From the NCBI GenBank assembly GCA_913044085.1, contig CAJWNW010000008.1, positions 1 through 28,464 on the forward strand: a stretch of DNA of 28,464 nucleotides, read 5' to 3'. Each line of letters starts with the position of its first letter. Positions within the stretch are counted from its first letter, which is position 1. Made by a program: the position numbers and the translations under genes. This document shows, in pieces, positions 15,635 to 23,569 of this stretch. The notes under the pieces are model-generated. The model did no database searches, had not been told where the DNA came from, and saw nothing but the letters and a program-made list of their open reading frames with translations. The DNA comes from an uncultured Flavobacteriaceae bacterium (GTDB lineage Bacteria > Bacteroidota > Bacteroidia > Flavobacteriales > Flavobacteriaceae).

Positions 15635-16627
15635 TTAGTCTTTATCTAATTTATATTTACTGAGGTCCATTCCAAAACTAAGGCCTTTAATGTTTACCAA
15701 TTCTTCAAGTTCAGTAAGTGATTTTTTTCCAAAGTTTCTAAACTTCATTAAATCATTTTTATTAAATGAAACTAAGTCACCTAAAGTATCTACTTCTGCT
15801 GCTTTCAAACAATTCAAGGCGCGAACAGAAAGGTCCATATCTATGAGTTTTGTTTTCAATAACTGTCGCATATGCAAGGATTCCTCATCATAGGTTTCAG
15901 TTTGAGCAATCTCATCCGCTTCTAAAGTGATGCGCTCATCAGAGAACAACATAAAGTGATGAATGAGAATTTTAGCAGCTTGGGTCAAGGCGTCTTGCGG
16001 GTTTATGGAACCATCCGTAATAATTTCAAAAACAAGTTTTTCGTAATCTGTTTTTTGTTCAACACGGAAATTTTCAACACTGTACTTTACATTTTTTATA
16101 GGCGTATAAATAGAATCAGTAAAAATGGTTCCAAGAGCCGCAGAAGATTTTTTATTTTCCTCAGCGGGAACATAGCCTCTTCCTTTTTCAATGGTAATTT
16201 CCATTGAAACGTTTACTTTAGGGTCTAAGTTACATATTACAAGATCCGTATTTAAAATTTGAAATCCTGAGATGAACTTTTGGAAGTCCCCAGCGGTGAT
16301 TTTGTCTTGTCCGGAAATAGAAATCGAAACAGATTCGTTGTCAATTTCTTCAATCTGACGCTTAAATCGAATTTGTTTTAAATTTAAAATAATTTCTGTA
16401 ACATCTTCAACGATTCCAGTAATGGTAGAAAATTCGTGTTCTACACCCTCAATTCTAACGGAAGTAATCGCAAATCCTTCTAAAGAGGATAGTAACACTC
16501 TTCTTAGTGCATTACCAACGGTTAAACCGTAACCAGGTTCTAGGGGTCTGAATTCAAATTTACCGTCATAATCGGTAGAATCTATCATGATGACTTTGTC
16601 GGGCTTCTGAAAATTTAAAATTGCCAT
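15635..16627 (-). CDS. rpoA: RNA polymerase alpha subunit
   Basis: A 330-residue protein. The N-terminal dimerisation and assembly domain spans about 1-230 (PLEPGYGLTVGNALRRVLLSS near 27-47, and NPQDALTQAAKIL). The C-terminal domain lies at about 245-325 with two helix-hairpin-helix motifs (LSVRALNCLKAAEVDTLGDL and FRNFGKKSLTELEEL). It nucleates RNA polymerase assembly and contacts UP elements and activators. Length is typical. It sits 21 bp after rpsD, as in most bacteria. Confidence 0.98.
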   Translation of the reverse strand: MAILNFQKPDKVIMIDSTDYDGKFEFRPLEPGYGLTVGNALRRVLLSSLEGFAITSVRIEGVEHEFSTITGIVEDVTEIILNLKQIRFKRQIEEIDNESVSISISGQDKITAGDFQKFISGFQILNTDLVICNLDPKVNVSMEITIEKGRGYVPAEENKKSSAALGTIFTDSIYTPIKNVKYSVENFRVEQKTDYEKLVFEIITDGSINPQDALTQAAKILIHHFMLFSDERITLEADEIAQTETYDEESLHMRQLLKTKLIDMDLSVRALNCLKAAEVDTLGDLVSFNKNDLMKFRNFGKKSLTELEELVNIKGLSFGMDLSKYKLDKD

Positions 16628-16648
16628 ATTGGTTTGTGTTTCAGTTAG

Positions 16649-17254
16649 TTATTTAGAGTATAATTCAACTATGAATTGCTCGTTTATTTTTTCTGGAATC
16701 TGAATTCTTGCAGGGACTGATACAAAGGTTCCAGACTTTGTGTCGTTGTTAAAAGTAATCCACTCGTAAATAGCAGATGAATTTGCTAAAGAGGCATTAA
16801 TAGCTTCTAAAGATTTTGATTTTTCACGTACAGCTACAACATCACCCGCCTTAACAGAATATGACGGAATGTTGGTTAATTTACCATTTACGGTAATGTG
16901 CCGATGCGAAACCAGTTGTCTGGCTCCACTTCGGGATGGAGAAAGTCCCATTCTGTATACAACGTTGTCTAAACGTGATTCACAAAGCTGGAGTAAAACC
17001 TCTCCGGTGATACCGTCTGCAGCAGTTGCTTTCTTAAATAAGTTTCTAAATTGACGCTCAAGGATACCATAGGTGTACTTGGCTTTTTGCTTTTCCATAA
17101 GTTGGATTGCATATTCAGATTTTTTACCACGGCGACGATTGTTGCCGTGTTGCCCTGGAGGATAGTTCCTTTTTTCAAAAGACTTATCTTCTCCAAATAT
17201 AGGCTCGCCAAATTTTCTAGCGATTTTTGTTTTGGGACCAGTATATCTTGCCAT
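16649..17254 (-). CDS. rpsD: 30S ribosomal protein S4 (uS4)
   Basis: A 201-residue protein beginning MARYTGPKTKIARKFGEPI, with an S4 RNA-binding domain near 92-155 (ESRLDNVVYRMGLSPSRSGARQLV, HRHITVNGKLTNIPSY). It is a primary binder that starts 16S 5'-domain assembly. The N-terminus has no cysteines, so it is the zinc-free form. In E. coli and Bacillus S4 represses its own mRNA. The 97-bp gap upstream here, the widest inside the cluster, holds a hairpin suited to that role. Confidence 0.98.
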   Translation of the reverse strand: MARYTGPKTKIARKFGEPIFGEDKSFEKRNYPPGQHGNNRRRGKKSEYAIQLMEKQKAKYTYGILERQFRNLFKKATAADGITGEVLLQLCESRLDNVVYRMGLSPSRSGARQLVSHRHITVNGKLTNIPSYSVKAGDVVAVREKSKSLEAINASLANSSAIYEWITFNNDTKSGTFVSVPARIQIPEKINEQFIVELYSK

Positions 17255-17274
17255 TTGTTATGTTTATTTGAAAG

Positions 17275-17315
17275 CCATTGAGAATTAAGGTCTTAATCTC
17301 ATCCTTCGCCAATGG
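17275..17315 (-). promoter_or_regulatory. Candidate rpsD (S4) leader hairpin
   Basis: In the rpsK-rpsD gap (17255-17351), an inner hairpin pairs 17280-17283 with 17297-17300 and 17285-17288 with 17293-17296 (one bulged base, 4-base loop). An outer helix CCATT/AATGG pairs 17275-17279 with 17311-17315, leaving a 10-base bulge. On the RNA strand AAGG in that bulge could pair with CCUU in the hairpin, allowing a pseudoknot. It ends about 20 bases before the rpsD ATG. S4 leader candidates have been described in Bacteroidota; a match to them is not tested here. Confidence 0.5.
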
Positions 17316-17351
17316 TTTATATCTCTCTATTATACTTTTAATTAATTGTTA

Positions 17352-17735
17352 TTAAACTCTTCGTCTTTTGGGAGGTCTACACCCATTGTGGGGCGTTGGA
17401 GTCACATCAATAATCTCTGTAACTTCAATGCCGCCGTTGTGAATGCTTCGGATGGCAGATTCTCTACCATTACCGGGACCTTTCACATAAACTTTTACTT
17501 TTCTTAATCCAGCTTCTTTAGCCGTTACAACCGCATCTTCAGCCGCCAATTGAGCCGCATAAGGTGTGTTCTTCTTGGAACCTCTAAAACCCATTTTTCC
17601 CGCTGAAGACCATGATATCACATCTCCTTTTTTATTAGTTAGAGAAATAATGATATTGTTGAAAGAAGCTGTAATATGCGCTTCACCTGTTGAGTCTACA
17701 ATAACTTTTCTTTTTTTAGTACTTGACTTTGCCAT
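17352..17735 (-). CDS. rpsK: 30S ribosomal protein S11 (uS11)
   Basis: A 127-residue protein with the family core (HITASFNNIIISLTN, GDVISWSSAGKMGFRGSKKNTPYAAQ) and the conserved C-terminus TPTPHNGCRPPKRRRV. It lies in the 30S platform near the mRNA exit and contacts S7 and S18. It is 11 bp after rpsM and followed by the 97-bp structured gap before rpsD. Confidence 0.98.
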   Translation of the reverse strand: MAKSSTKKRKVIVDSTGEAHITASFNNIIISLTNKKGDVISWSSAGKMGFRGSKKNTPYAAQLAAEDAVVTAKEAGLRKVKVYVKGPGNGRESAIRSIHNGGIEVTEIIDVTPTPHNGCRPPKRRRV

Positions 17736-17746
17736 ATGACCAATTG

Positions 17747-18121
17747 TTATTTAGTTACTTTTTTCTTGTTAGCAACTGTTTTTCTTTTACCTTTTCTTGT
17801 TCTGGAATTGTTTTTGGTACGCTGCCCACGAAGTGGCAATCCAGAACGGTGACGGATACCTCTGTAACAACCTATATCCATCAAACGCTTGATGTTTAGT
17901 TGTGTTTCTGAGCGAAGCTCTCCTTCAATAGTATAACTGCCAACTGCAGCACGAATATTTCCGATTTCATCATCTGTCCAATCCGACACTTTTGTGCTTT
18001 CGTCTACCTTTGCCGTTGCTAAAATTTCTTTTGCACGACTGCGTCCAATTCCATAGATATAGGTCAATGAAATGACGCCTCTTTTTTGTTTTGGGATGTC
18101 TACCCCTGCAATTCTAGCCAT
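17747..18121 (-). CDS. rpsM: 30S ribosomal protein S13 (uS13)
   Basis: A 124-residue protein starting MARIAGVDIPKQKRGVISLTYIYGIG, with the basic C-terminal tail GLPLRGQRTKNNSRTRKGK that reaches toward the tRNA sites. It is in the 30S head and forms subunit bridges with L5. It lies 2 bp after rpmJ. The AAGGA just before its start is encoded by the last rpmJ codons and may be coincidental rather than a Shine-Dalgarno site. Confidence 0.98.
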   Translation of the reverse strand: MARIAGVDIPKQKRGVISLTYIYGIGRSRAKEILATAKVDESTKVSDWTDDEIGNIRAAVGSYTIEGELRSETQLNIKRLMDIGCYRGIRHRSGLPLRGQRTKNNSRTRKGKRKTVANKKKVTK

Positions 18122-18123
18122 AA

Positions 18124-18240
18124 TTATCCTTGTCTTTGTTTGAATCTAGGATTCTTTTTGTTAATGACATAAAGTCTACCTTTTCTTCGTACGATTTTGC
18201 AATCGGCACTTCTTTTTTTAATGGATGCTCTTACTTTCAT
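18124..18240 (-). CDS. rpmJ: 50S ribosomal protein L36 (bL36), zinc-free form
   Basis: A short 38-residue gene. It begins MKVRASIKKRSADCKIV and ends NPRFKQRQG, both diagnostic of L36. The usual three-Cys-one-His zinc site is mostly lost: only Cys14 remains, with Ser11, Asn27 and Phe33 in the other positions. This C-minus form is normal in Bacteroidota. It is flanked by infA (12 bp) and rpsM (2 bp), the standard order. Confidence 0.95.
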   Translation of the reverse strand: MKVRASIKKRSADCKIVRRKGRLYVINKKNPRFKQRQG

Positions 18241-18252
18241 CTTAGTTACTTT

Positions 18253-18468
18253 TTAGTATCTATACGTTATTCTTGCCTTCGATAAATCGTAAGGACTCAT
18301 TTCTAATTTTACTTTATCCCCTGGCAAAAGTTTAATATAATGCATGCGCATTTTACCAGAAATATGAGCCGTTACAATGTGACCATTTTCTAACTCCACT
18401 CGAAACATCGCATTTGAGAGTGCTTCAATTATAGATCCATCTTGTTCTATTGCGGGTTGTTTTGCCAT
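18253..18468 (-). CDS. infA: Translation initiation factor IF-1
   Basis: A 71-residue single OB-fold protein (GSIIEALSNAMFRVELENGH, ISGKMRMHYIKLLPGDKVKLEMSPYDLSKARITYRY), full length for the family. It binds the 30S A site and helps IF-2 and IF-3. It lies 3 bp after secY. The adk and map genes found between secY and infA in many bacteria are absent. Confidence 0.98.
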   Translation of the reverse strand: MAKQPAIEQDGSIIEALSNAMFRVELENGHIVTAHISGKMRMHYIKLLPGDKVKLEMSPYDLSKARITYRY

Positions 18469-18471
18469 AGT

Positions 18472-19824
18472 TTATGCTAATTTTCTGTTTTTACCAGTCT
18501 TCATAAGACCGTCATAATGTTTATTTAACAGGTAGGAATTGATTTGTTGCATGGTGTCTATTGCAACGCCCACCATAATTAATAAGGAAGTGCCACCAAA
18601 AAATAATGCCCACCCCATTTGAATGTCCATAATTTGAACAATGATTGCTGGGAAAACCGCAATCAGTGCCAAAAAAACTGAGCCTGGTAAGGTAATTTGA
18701 GACATAATTTTATCTAGGTACTCTGAAGTTTCAGTCCCTGGACGAATCCCTGGTATAAAACCACCGCTACGCTTTAAATCATCTGCCATTTTATTGGTAG
18801 GGACTGTAATGGCTGTATAAAAGTAAGTGAATACAATGATTAGCAATCCAAAGACAATATTATACCATAATCCAAACATGCTGTTACCACCAAAATTGGC
18901 AACCAACCATTGACCAACAGTGGAGTCTTTTAAAATATCTAAGCCTCCTATGAGTCCAGGCACAAACATGATAGCTTGTGCAAAAATAATCGGCATTACA
19001 CCAGAAGCATTGAGTTTCAATGGGATGTATTGTCTTGATCCCATGATGTTTTTCTCATAACTTCCAGAAGCGGTTCGTCTTGCGTATTGTACTGCGATTC
19101 TCCTTACGGCCATAACCAACAATACAGATGCCAAAATTATAGCAAACCATATAACAATTTCTATTAAGATTTTAATAAGCCCACCTTGAGATTGATTTAC
19201 AGCAGAATCAAATTCTTGTGCAAAAGACAATGGCATGGTCGCAATAATACCGACCATAATTAGTAATGAAATTCCATTTCCAACGCCTTTATCTGTGATT
19301 TTTTCTCCTAACCACATGGCAAAAATACATCCGGTTACTAGAATTATTACAGAAGAGAAATAAAATACTCCACTTTGACCAAGCATAAAAGCTTGAGTTC
19401 CGCCCATTAGGGCTGGTAAACTTGCTAAGTAGGCTGGCGCCTGAACCAAACAAATACCAATGGTCAACCATCGTGTAATTTGAGTTATTTTCTTTTGTCC
19501 GCTCGCACCTTCCTTTTGAAGTTTTTGTAGGTAAGGAATCGCAATTCCCATTAATTGAACTACAATGGAAGCAGAAATATAAGGCATAATTCCAAGTGCA
19601 AAAACAGAAGCTTTAGCAAAAGCACCCCCTGTAAAAGCATTTAAAAGTCCAAGTAAGCCAGAGTCTGTGTTAGACGCCAATGACCCCAACTGAGACGCAT
19701 CGATTCCAGGCAATACAACTTGAGCTCCAAAACGATACACCAACAACAGTCCCAAGGTCAATATAATTCTGTCCTTGAGTTCTGTGATTTTCCAAACGTT
19801 TTTTAAAGTCTCTATAAATTTCAT
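18472..19824 (-). CDS. secY: Preprotein translocase channel subunit SecY
   Basis: A 450-residue membrane protein with about ten transmembrane segments, the core of the SecYEG channel. Family features include RFGAQVVLPGID early on, SGSYEKNIMGSRQYIPLKLNASGVMPIIFA near the middle, and RSGGFIPGIRPG before the last helices. The frame also contains a TTG two codons earlier (19830), but ATG 19824, starting MKFIETLKNVWKI, is the natural start. It follows rplO by 10 bp, as in typical spc operons. Confidence 0.97.
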   Translation of the reverse strand: MKFIETLKNVWKITELKDRIILTLGLLLVYRFGAQVVLPGIDASQLGSLASNTDSGLLGLLNAFTGGAFAKASVFALGIMPYISASIVVQLMGIAIPYLQKLQKEGASGQKKITQITRWLTIGICLVQAPAYLASLPALMGGTQAFMLGQSGVFYFSSVIILVTGCIFAMWLGEKITDKGVGNGISLLIMVGIIATMPLSFAQEFDSAVNQSQGGLIKILIEIVIWFAIILASVLLVMAVRRIAVQYARRTASGSYEKNIMGSRQYIPLKLNASGVMPIIFAQAIMFVPGLIGGLDILKDSTVGQWLVANFGGNSMFGLWYNIVFGLLIIVFTYFYTAITVPTNKMADDLKRSGGFIPGIRPGTETSEYLDKIMSQITLPGSVFLALIAVFPAIIVQIMDIQMGWALFFGGTSLLIMVGVAIDTMQQINSYLLNKHYDGLMKTGKNRKLA

Positions 19825-19834
19825 TATCAAATTT

Positions 19835-20287
19835 TTAAAGCGTTATCGCCTCACCGCCTGCTGCCTCAATCGCTGCTTTCGCAGTGGCAGTAAATTTGTG
19901 TGCGGAAACCTTTAGCTTTGTTTTTAATTCACCACGTCCTAGAATTTTAACCAATTCATTTTTTCGAGCCAATCGCAACTCTACAATGTTGTTAAAATCT
20001 AAGGTCGACTTAATTTTTTTGTTGTCCACTAACATTTGAATGGTATCAAGGTTGATTCCTTGATACTCTTTTCGATTGATATTATTGAAACCAAATTTTG
20101 GAACCCTTCTTTGAAGTGGCATTTGACCCCCTTCAAATCCAATTTTTCTTGAGTATCCAGAACGCGACTTTGCTCCCTTGTGACCACGAGTAGCAGTCCC
20201 TCCTTTACCAGAGCCTTGGCCTCTTCCGACGCGTTTTCCTGGGCTTTGAACGGAACCTTTTGCAGGTTTTAAATTACTTAAATTCAT
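19835..20287 (-). CDS. rplO: 50S ribosomal protein L15 (uL15)
   Basis: A 150-residue protein with the glycine-rich basic N-terminus typical of L15 (GKRVGRGQGSGKGGTATRG, GHKGAKSRSGYSRKIGFEGGQMPL) and a C-terminal globular domain. It is a late-assembling 23S rRNA binder in the subunit core. It lies between rpmD (16 bp) and secY (10 bp). Confidence 0.98.
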   Translation of the reverse strand: MNLSNLKPAKGSVQSPGKRVGRGQGSGKGGTATRGHKGAKSRSGYSRKIGFEGGQMPLQRRVPKFGFNNINRKEYQGINLDTIQMLVDNKKIKSTLDFNNIVELRLARKNELVKILGRGELKTKLKVSAHKFTATAKAAIEAAGGEAITL

Positions 20288-20303
20288 TTTTCAATTGTAT
20301 TTT

Positions 20304-20483
20304 TTAGGCTTCTTCAATAGAAACTAAATGTTTTACTTTTTTTACCATTCCTATTATGTTTGGGGTGGCTTCATGCTCTACAGTTTGACCAATTTTCTTG
20401 AGACCCAAGGCTTCTAATGTAAGCTTTTGTCTCTTGGTTCTATTTATCGCACTTTTTTGTTTTGTTACTTTTATCTTCGCCAT
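20304..20483 (-). CDS. rpmD: 50S ribosomal protein L30 (uL30)
   Basis: A short 59-residue gene: MAKIKVTKQKSAINRTKRQK, then LTLEALGLKKIGQTVEH and ending HLVSIEEA. The K-x-T-x-K-S-x-I start and LxxLGLxKxxxxV pattern are those of L30. It fills the space between rpsE (12 bp) and rplO (16 bp), its expected place in the spc operon. Confidence 0.95.
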   Translation of the reverse strand: MAKIKVTKQKSAINRTKRQKLTLEALGLKKIGQTVEHEATPNIIGMVKKVKHLVSIEEA

Positions 20484-20495
20484 GGCTTCTTAAAA

Positions 20496-21020
20496 TTATC
20501 CGTTAAATACTTTTTCAAGCGAAATCCCACGCTCATGGGCAATTTTCTTTGCATCTCTTAACTGCAATAATGCATCAAAAGTTGCCTTTACTACGTTGTG
20601 TGGATTTGAAGAGCCTTGTGATTTTGAAAGGACATCATGTACACCCACAGCTTCCAATACAATACGAACTGCACCGCCTGCAATCACCCCTGTACCAGGA
20701 GCAGCAGGAATCAAATTAACACGTGCGCCGCCGTACTTACCTTTTTGTTCGTGAGGCAGTGTCCCTTTCAGGATAGGAATTCGCACCAAATTTTTCTTAG
20801 CATCTTCGACAGCTTTGGCAATTGCGCTAGCTACATCCTTAGATTTTCCCAATCCATGGCCTACAACACCTGCCTCATTTCCAACTACAACAATGGCTGA
20901 AAATCCGAAGGCACGCCCTCCTTTTGTTACCTTAGTGACTCTTTGCACCCCTACCAATCGGTCTTTTAATTCCAAACCACTTGGTTTTACGAGTTCTGCG
21001 CTTTTGTATTTTTGATACAT
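20496..21020 (-). CDS. rpsE: 30S ribosomal protein S5 (uS5)
   Basis: A 174-residue protein with the double-stranded-RNA-binding N-terminal domain (LKDRLVGVQRVTKVTKGGR, FGFSAIVVVGNEAGVVGHGLGK) and the second domain (PAAPGTGVIAGGAVRIVLEAVGV, SSNPHNVVKATFDAL). It lies at the mRNA entry side and affects decoding accuracy. It is 4 bp after rplR. Confidence 0.98.
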   Translation of the reverse strand: MYQKYKSAELVKPSGLELKDRLVGVQRVTKVTKGGRAFGFSAIVVVGNEAGVVGHGLGKSKDVASAIAKAVEDAKKNLVRIPILKGTLPHEQKGKYGGARVNLIPAAPGTGVIAGGAVRIVLEAVGVHDVLSKSQGSSNPHNVVKATFDALLQLRDAKKIAHERGISLEKVFNG

Positions 21021-21024
21021 ATTT

Positions 21025-21381
21025 TTAAAATTTAAGTCCGGCTTCTCTTGCGCCTTCTGCTAATGATTTTACTCTTCCGTGATATAAGTAACCGCCTCTG
21101 TCAAATGATACTCCAGAGACACCCGCTTTGATGGCTTTTTCAGCAACTGACTTTCCTACCAAATTAGCGATTTCGGTTTTGGTTCCTTTTTCGGAACTTA
21201 GATCTTTATCTCTTGAGGACGCTGCTGCAATGGTAACCCCTGTTACATCATTGACCAACTGGGCATAAATTTCTTTATTGCTTCTGTATACAGCCAATCG
21301 AGGCTGAGCATCAGTTCCAGATACTGTTTTTCTGATTCTGTTTTTAATGCGTTGTCTTCTTTGTGTTTTTGTAAGTGCCAT
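21025..21381 (-). CDS. rplR: 50S ribosomal protein L18 (uL18)
   Basis: A 118-residue protein that binds 5S rRNA with L5. RLAVYRSNKEIYAQLVND, VGKSVAEKAIKAGV and the C-terminal FDRGGYLYHGRVKSLAEGAREAGLKF are family signatures. It is 11 bp after rplF and 4 bp before rpsE. Confidence 0.98.
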   Translation of the reverse strand: MALTKTQRRQRIKNRIRKTVSGTDAQPRLAVYRSNKEIYAQLVNDVTGVTIAAASSRDKDLSSEKGTKTEIANLVGKSVAEKAIKAGVSGVSFDRGGYLYHGRVKSLAEGAREAGLKF

Positions 21382-21392
21382 AAGCTTTGTTA

Positions 21393-21935
21393 TTATGCTG
21401 ATTTACCTGCTTTTCTTCTTATTTGCTCACCAACAAATTTGATACCTTTCCCTTTGTAAGGTTCTGGTTTTCTAAATCCTCTGATTTTGGCAGCGACTTG
21501 ACCTACAAGTTGCTTGTCAAAAGAAGTGAGTTTAATAATTGGGTTTTGTCCTTTTTCACTGATGGTTTCTACTTTGACCTCAGGCGCAATATTAAGTACA
21601 ATATTATGTGAAAATCCTAAAGCCAAATCAAGTTTATTTCCTTGATTATTTGCTCTGTAACCAACCCCAACAAGTTCCAATTCTTTGGTCCAACCTGTAG
21701 TTACACCTTGAATCATGTTACTGAGCAAAGCTCTGTAGAGTCCGTGCTTGGCTCTGTGGTCTTTGTGTTCAGAAGAACGTTCTACCGTTATAATATTTTC
21801 TTCAACTTTAAAGCTAACTGCAGAATATTCCTGGGTCAACTCTCCAAGCTTTCCTTTTACAGTAATTACACTCTCTGTAATGTCGACTGTGACACCTTCT
21901 GGAATTGTAATTGGATTATTTCCTATTCTAGACAT
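21393..21935 (-). CDS. rplF: 50S ribosomal protein L6 (uL6)
   Basis: A 180-residue two-domain protein starting MSRIGNNPITIPEGV, with the second-domain signature RKPEPYKGKGIKFVGEQIRRKAGK. It sits near the sarcin-ricin loop where elongation factors bind. It lies 17 bp after rpsH and 11 bp before rplR, in standard spc order. Confidence 0.98.
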   Translation of the reverse strand: MSRIGNNPITIPEGVTVDITESVITVKGKLGELTQEYSAVSFKVEENIITVERSSEHKDHRAKHGLYRALLSNMIQGVTTGWTKELELVGVGYRANNQGNKLDLALGFSHNIVLNIAPEVKVETISEKGQNPIIKLTSFDKQLVGQVAAKIRGFRKPEPYKGKGIKFVGEQIRRKAGKSA

Positions 21936-21952
21936 TTCTTAATTATTTAAAT

Positions 21953-22351
21953 TTAATAAACGTAACATATAACCTCACCACCTACATTTTCGCGTTGGGC
22001 TTGTTTCGCTGTCATCACTCCATGGGAAGTAGAAACGATGGCGATTCCAAGACCGTTAAGGATTCGAGGCAGCTCACTAGAACTTGCATATTTACGCAAA
22101 CCAGGCTTACTGATTCTTTGAATTTTCTTGATGACTGATTCTTTAGTATCCTTGGTGTATTTAAGTGCAATCTTAATAATTCCCTGACTCGTAGAATAGT
22201 CAAACTTGTAACTTAAAATGTAGCCCTGATCGAACAATATTTTAGTCATTTCCTTTTTTAAATTAGAGGCGGGGATTTCAACCACTCTGTGGTTGGCACG
22301 CACTGCGTTTCTAATTCTTGTCAAATAATCCGCTATTGGATCTGTATTCAT
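21953..22351 (-). CDS. rpsH: 30S ribosomal protein S8 (uS8)
   Basis: A 132-residue protein starting MNTDPIADYLTRIRNAVRA, with the C-terminal STSHGVMTAKQAQRENVGGEVICYVY typical of S8. It is a primary binder of 16S helix 21. In E. coli S8 represses the spc operon through an mRNA site at rplE. Here a 64-bp gap before rpsH, wide for this cluster, holds a hairpin. Confidence 0.98.
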   Translation of the reverse strand: MNTDPIADYLTRIRNAVRANHRVVEIPASNLKKEMTKILFDQGYILSYKFDYSTSQGIIKIALKYTKDTKESVIKKIQRISKPGLRKYASSSELPRILNGLGIAIVSTSHGVMTAKQAQRENVGGEVICYVY

Positions 22352-22371
22352 AGTTATTAATTTTTAGTCTT

Positions 22372-22398
22372 GGTTTTCTATTGCTAGAACCTAAAACC
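22372..22398 (-). promoter_or_regulatory. Candidate rpsH (S8) leader hairpin
   Basis: On the RNA strand GGUUUU (22393-22398) pairs with AAAACC (22372-22377) and CUA (22385-22387) with UAG (22378-22380). This encloses a GCAA tetraloop of GNRA type, with a 5-base one-sided bulge AGGUU between the two helices. It ends 20 bases before the rpsH ATG, in the second widest gap of the cluster. A bulged hairpin could serve as an S8 site, but I see no proven similarity to 16S helix 21. Confidence 0.4.
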
Positions 22399-22415
22399 CG
22401 TTATAATTCTTATTT

Positions 22416-22685
22416 TTACCAGCTGGCTTTTCTAACCCCTGGAATCAATCCTTTATTTGCCATTTCTCTAAACATGACTCTTGAAATTCCAAACTGTCGC
22501 ATGTAACCTTTTGGACGCCCCGTTAGTTTACATCTGTTGTGCATGCGAACTGGAGACGCATTTTTTGGTAATTTTTGAAGCCCCTCAAAGTCACCTGCTT
22601 CTTTTAAAGCTTTGCGTTTTTCGGCATATTTAGCGACTGTTTTTGCACGTTTTACCTCACGGGCTTTCATTGATTCTTTTGCCAT
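22416..22685 (-). CDS. rpsN: 30S ribosomal protein S14 (uS14), zinc-free long form
   Basis: An 89-residue protein with the basic helical N-terminus (MKAREVKRAKTVAKYAEKR) and the C-terminal core RMHNRCKLTGRPKGYMRQFGISRVMFREMA. It has a single cysteine and no CxxC pairs, so it is the long zinc-independent form rather than the 61-residue zinc form. It binds in the 30S head. Gaps are 2 bp from rplE and 64 bp to rpsH. Confidence 0.98.
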   Translation of the reverse strand: MAKESMKAREVKRAKTVAKYAEKRKALKEAGDFEGLQKLPKNASPVRMHNRCKLTGRPKGYMRQFGISRVMFREMANKGLIPGVRKASW

Positions 22686-22687
22686 GA

Positions 22688-23239
22688 TTAATTCTTTTTA
22701 AATGGAATTCCTAGTTCTGTTAGTAATGATTTTGCTTCTTTGTCTGTTTCAGCAGTGGTTACAAATGAAACATCCATTCCCGAAATTTTATTTACCTTAT
22801 CGATATTGATTTCTGGAAATATAATTTGTTCTGTAATTCCCAAATTATAGTTTCCACGACCATCAAACCCATTGGCTTTGATGCCTCCAAAATCTCTTAC
22901 TCGTGGCAATGCCGATGTGACCAACCGGTCTAAAAATTCATACATACGCTCCCCACGTAAGGTTACTTTTACTCCAATTGGCATGCCTTTTCTTAATTTA
23001 AAAGAGGCGACATCTTTCTTGGATATAGTGGCGACAGCTTTTTGTCCTGAAATGGTTGTAATTTCTTCAACCGCATGGTCAATGAGTTTTTTATCGGCAA
23101 CAGCAGCACCGACTCCCTTAGAAATTACAATTTTCTTAAGCTTAGGAACTTGCATTACATTTTTGTAACCAAACTCTTCCGTGAGCGCAGACACTACCTT
23201 GTCTTTATATTCTTGTTTTAGTCTTGGTGTATACGTCAT
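22688..23239 (-). CDS. rplE: 50S ribosomal protein L5 (uL5)
   Basis: A 183-residue 5S rRNA-binding protein in the central protuberance. LKKIVISKGVGAAVADKK, LRKGMPIGVKVTLRGERMYEFLDRL and PRVRDFGGIKANGFDGRGNYNLGI are characteristic. It contacts S13 across the subunit interface. It lies 5 bp after rplX and 2 bp before rpsN. Confidence 0.98.
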   Translation of the reverse strand: MTYTPRLKQEYKDKVVSALTEEFGYKNVMQVPKLKKIVISKGVGAAVADKKLIDHAVEEITTISGQKAVATISKKDVASFKLRKGMPIGVKVTLRGERMYEFLDRLVTSALPRVRDFGGIKANGFDGRGNYNLGITEQIIFPEINIDKVNKISGMDVSFVTTAETDKEAKSLLTELGIPFKKN

Positions 23240-23244
23240 ATCTC

Positions 23245-23556
23245 TTAAATTACTTCGTTAGATTTTTTGGCAAAGCGAACTTTCTTCCCATCTTCCATTC
23301 TATAACCCACACGTGTAGCTTCACCCTTAGAGTTTAAAAGAGAAAGGTTAGAGATTTGAATCGCTGCTTCCTTTTCTACAATACCACCTTGAGGACTTTG
23401 TGCATTTGGTTTCATATGTTTTTTAATCATATTAATCCCCTCAACAATGGCTTTATTTTTTTCAATGAAGACCGTTAGCACCTTGCCTTCAGACCCTTTG
23501 TGGTCGCCAGCAATCACCCGTACTGTATCTCCTGTTTTAATCTTTAGCTTTCCCAT
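23245..23556 (-). CDS. rplX: 50S ribosomal protein L24 (uL24)
   Basis: A 103-residue protein with an N-terminal KOW motif (KIKTGDTVRVIAGDHKGSEGKVL), INMIKKHMKPNAQSPQGGIVEKEA and a C-terminal tail. It is one of the two proteins that start 50S assembly. It lies 13 bp after rplN and 5 bp before rplE. Confidence 0.98.
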   Translation of the reverse strand: MGKLKIKTGDTVRVIAGDHKGSEGKVLTVFIEKNKAIVEGINMIKKHMKPNAQSPQGGIVEKEAAIQISNLSLLNSKGEATRVGYRMEDGKKVRFAKKSNEVI

Positions 23557-23569
23557 GTTTGTTTTGTGT

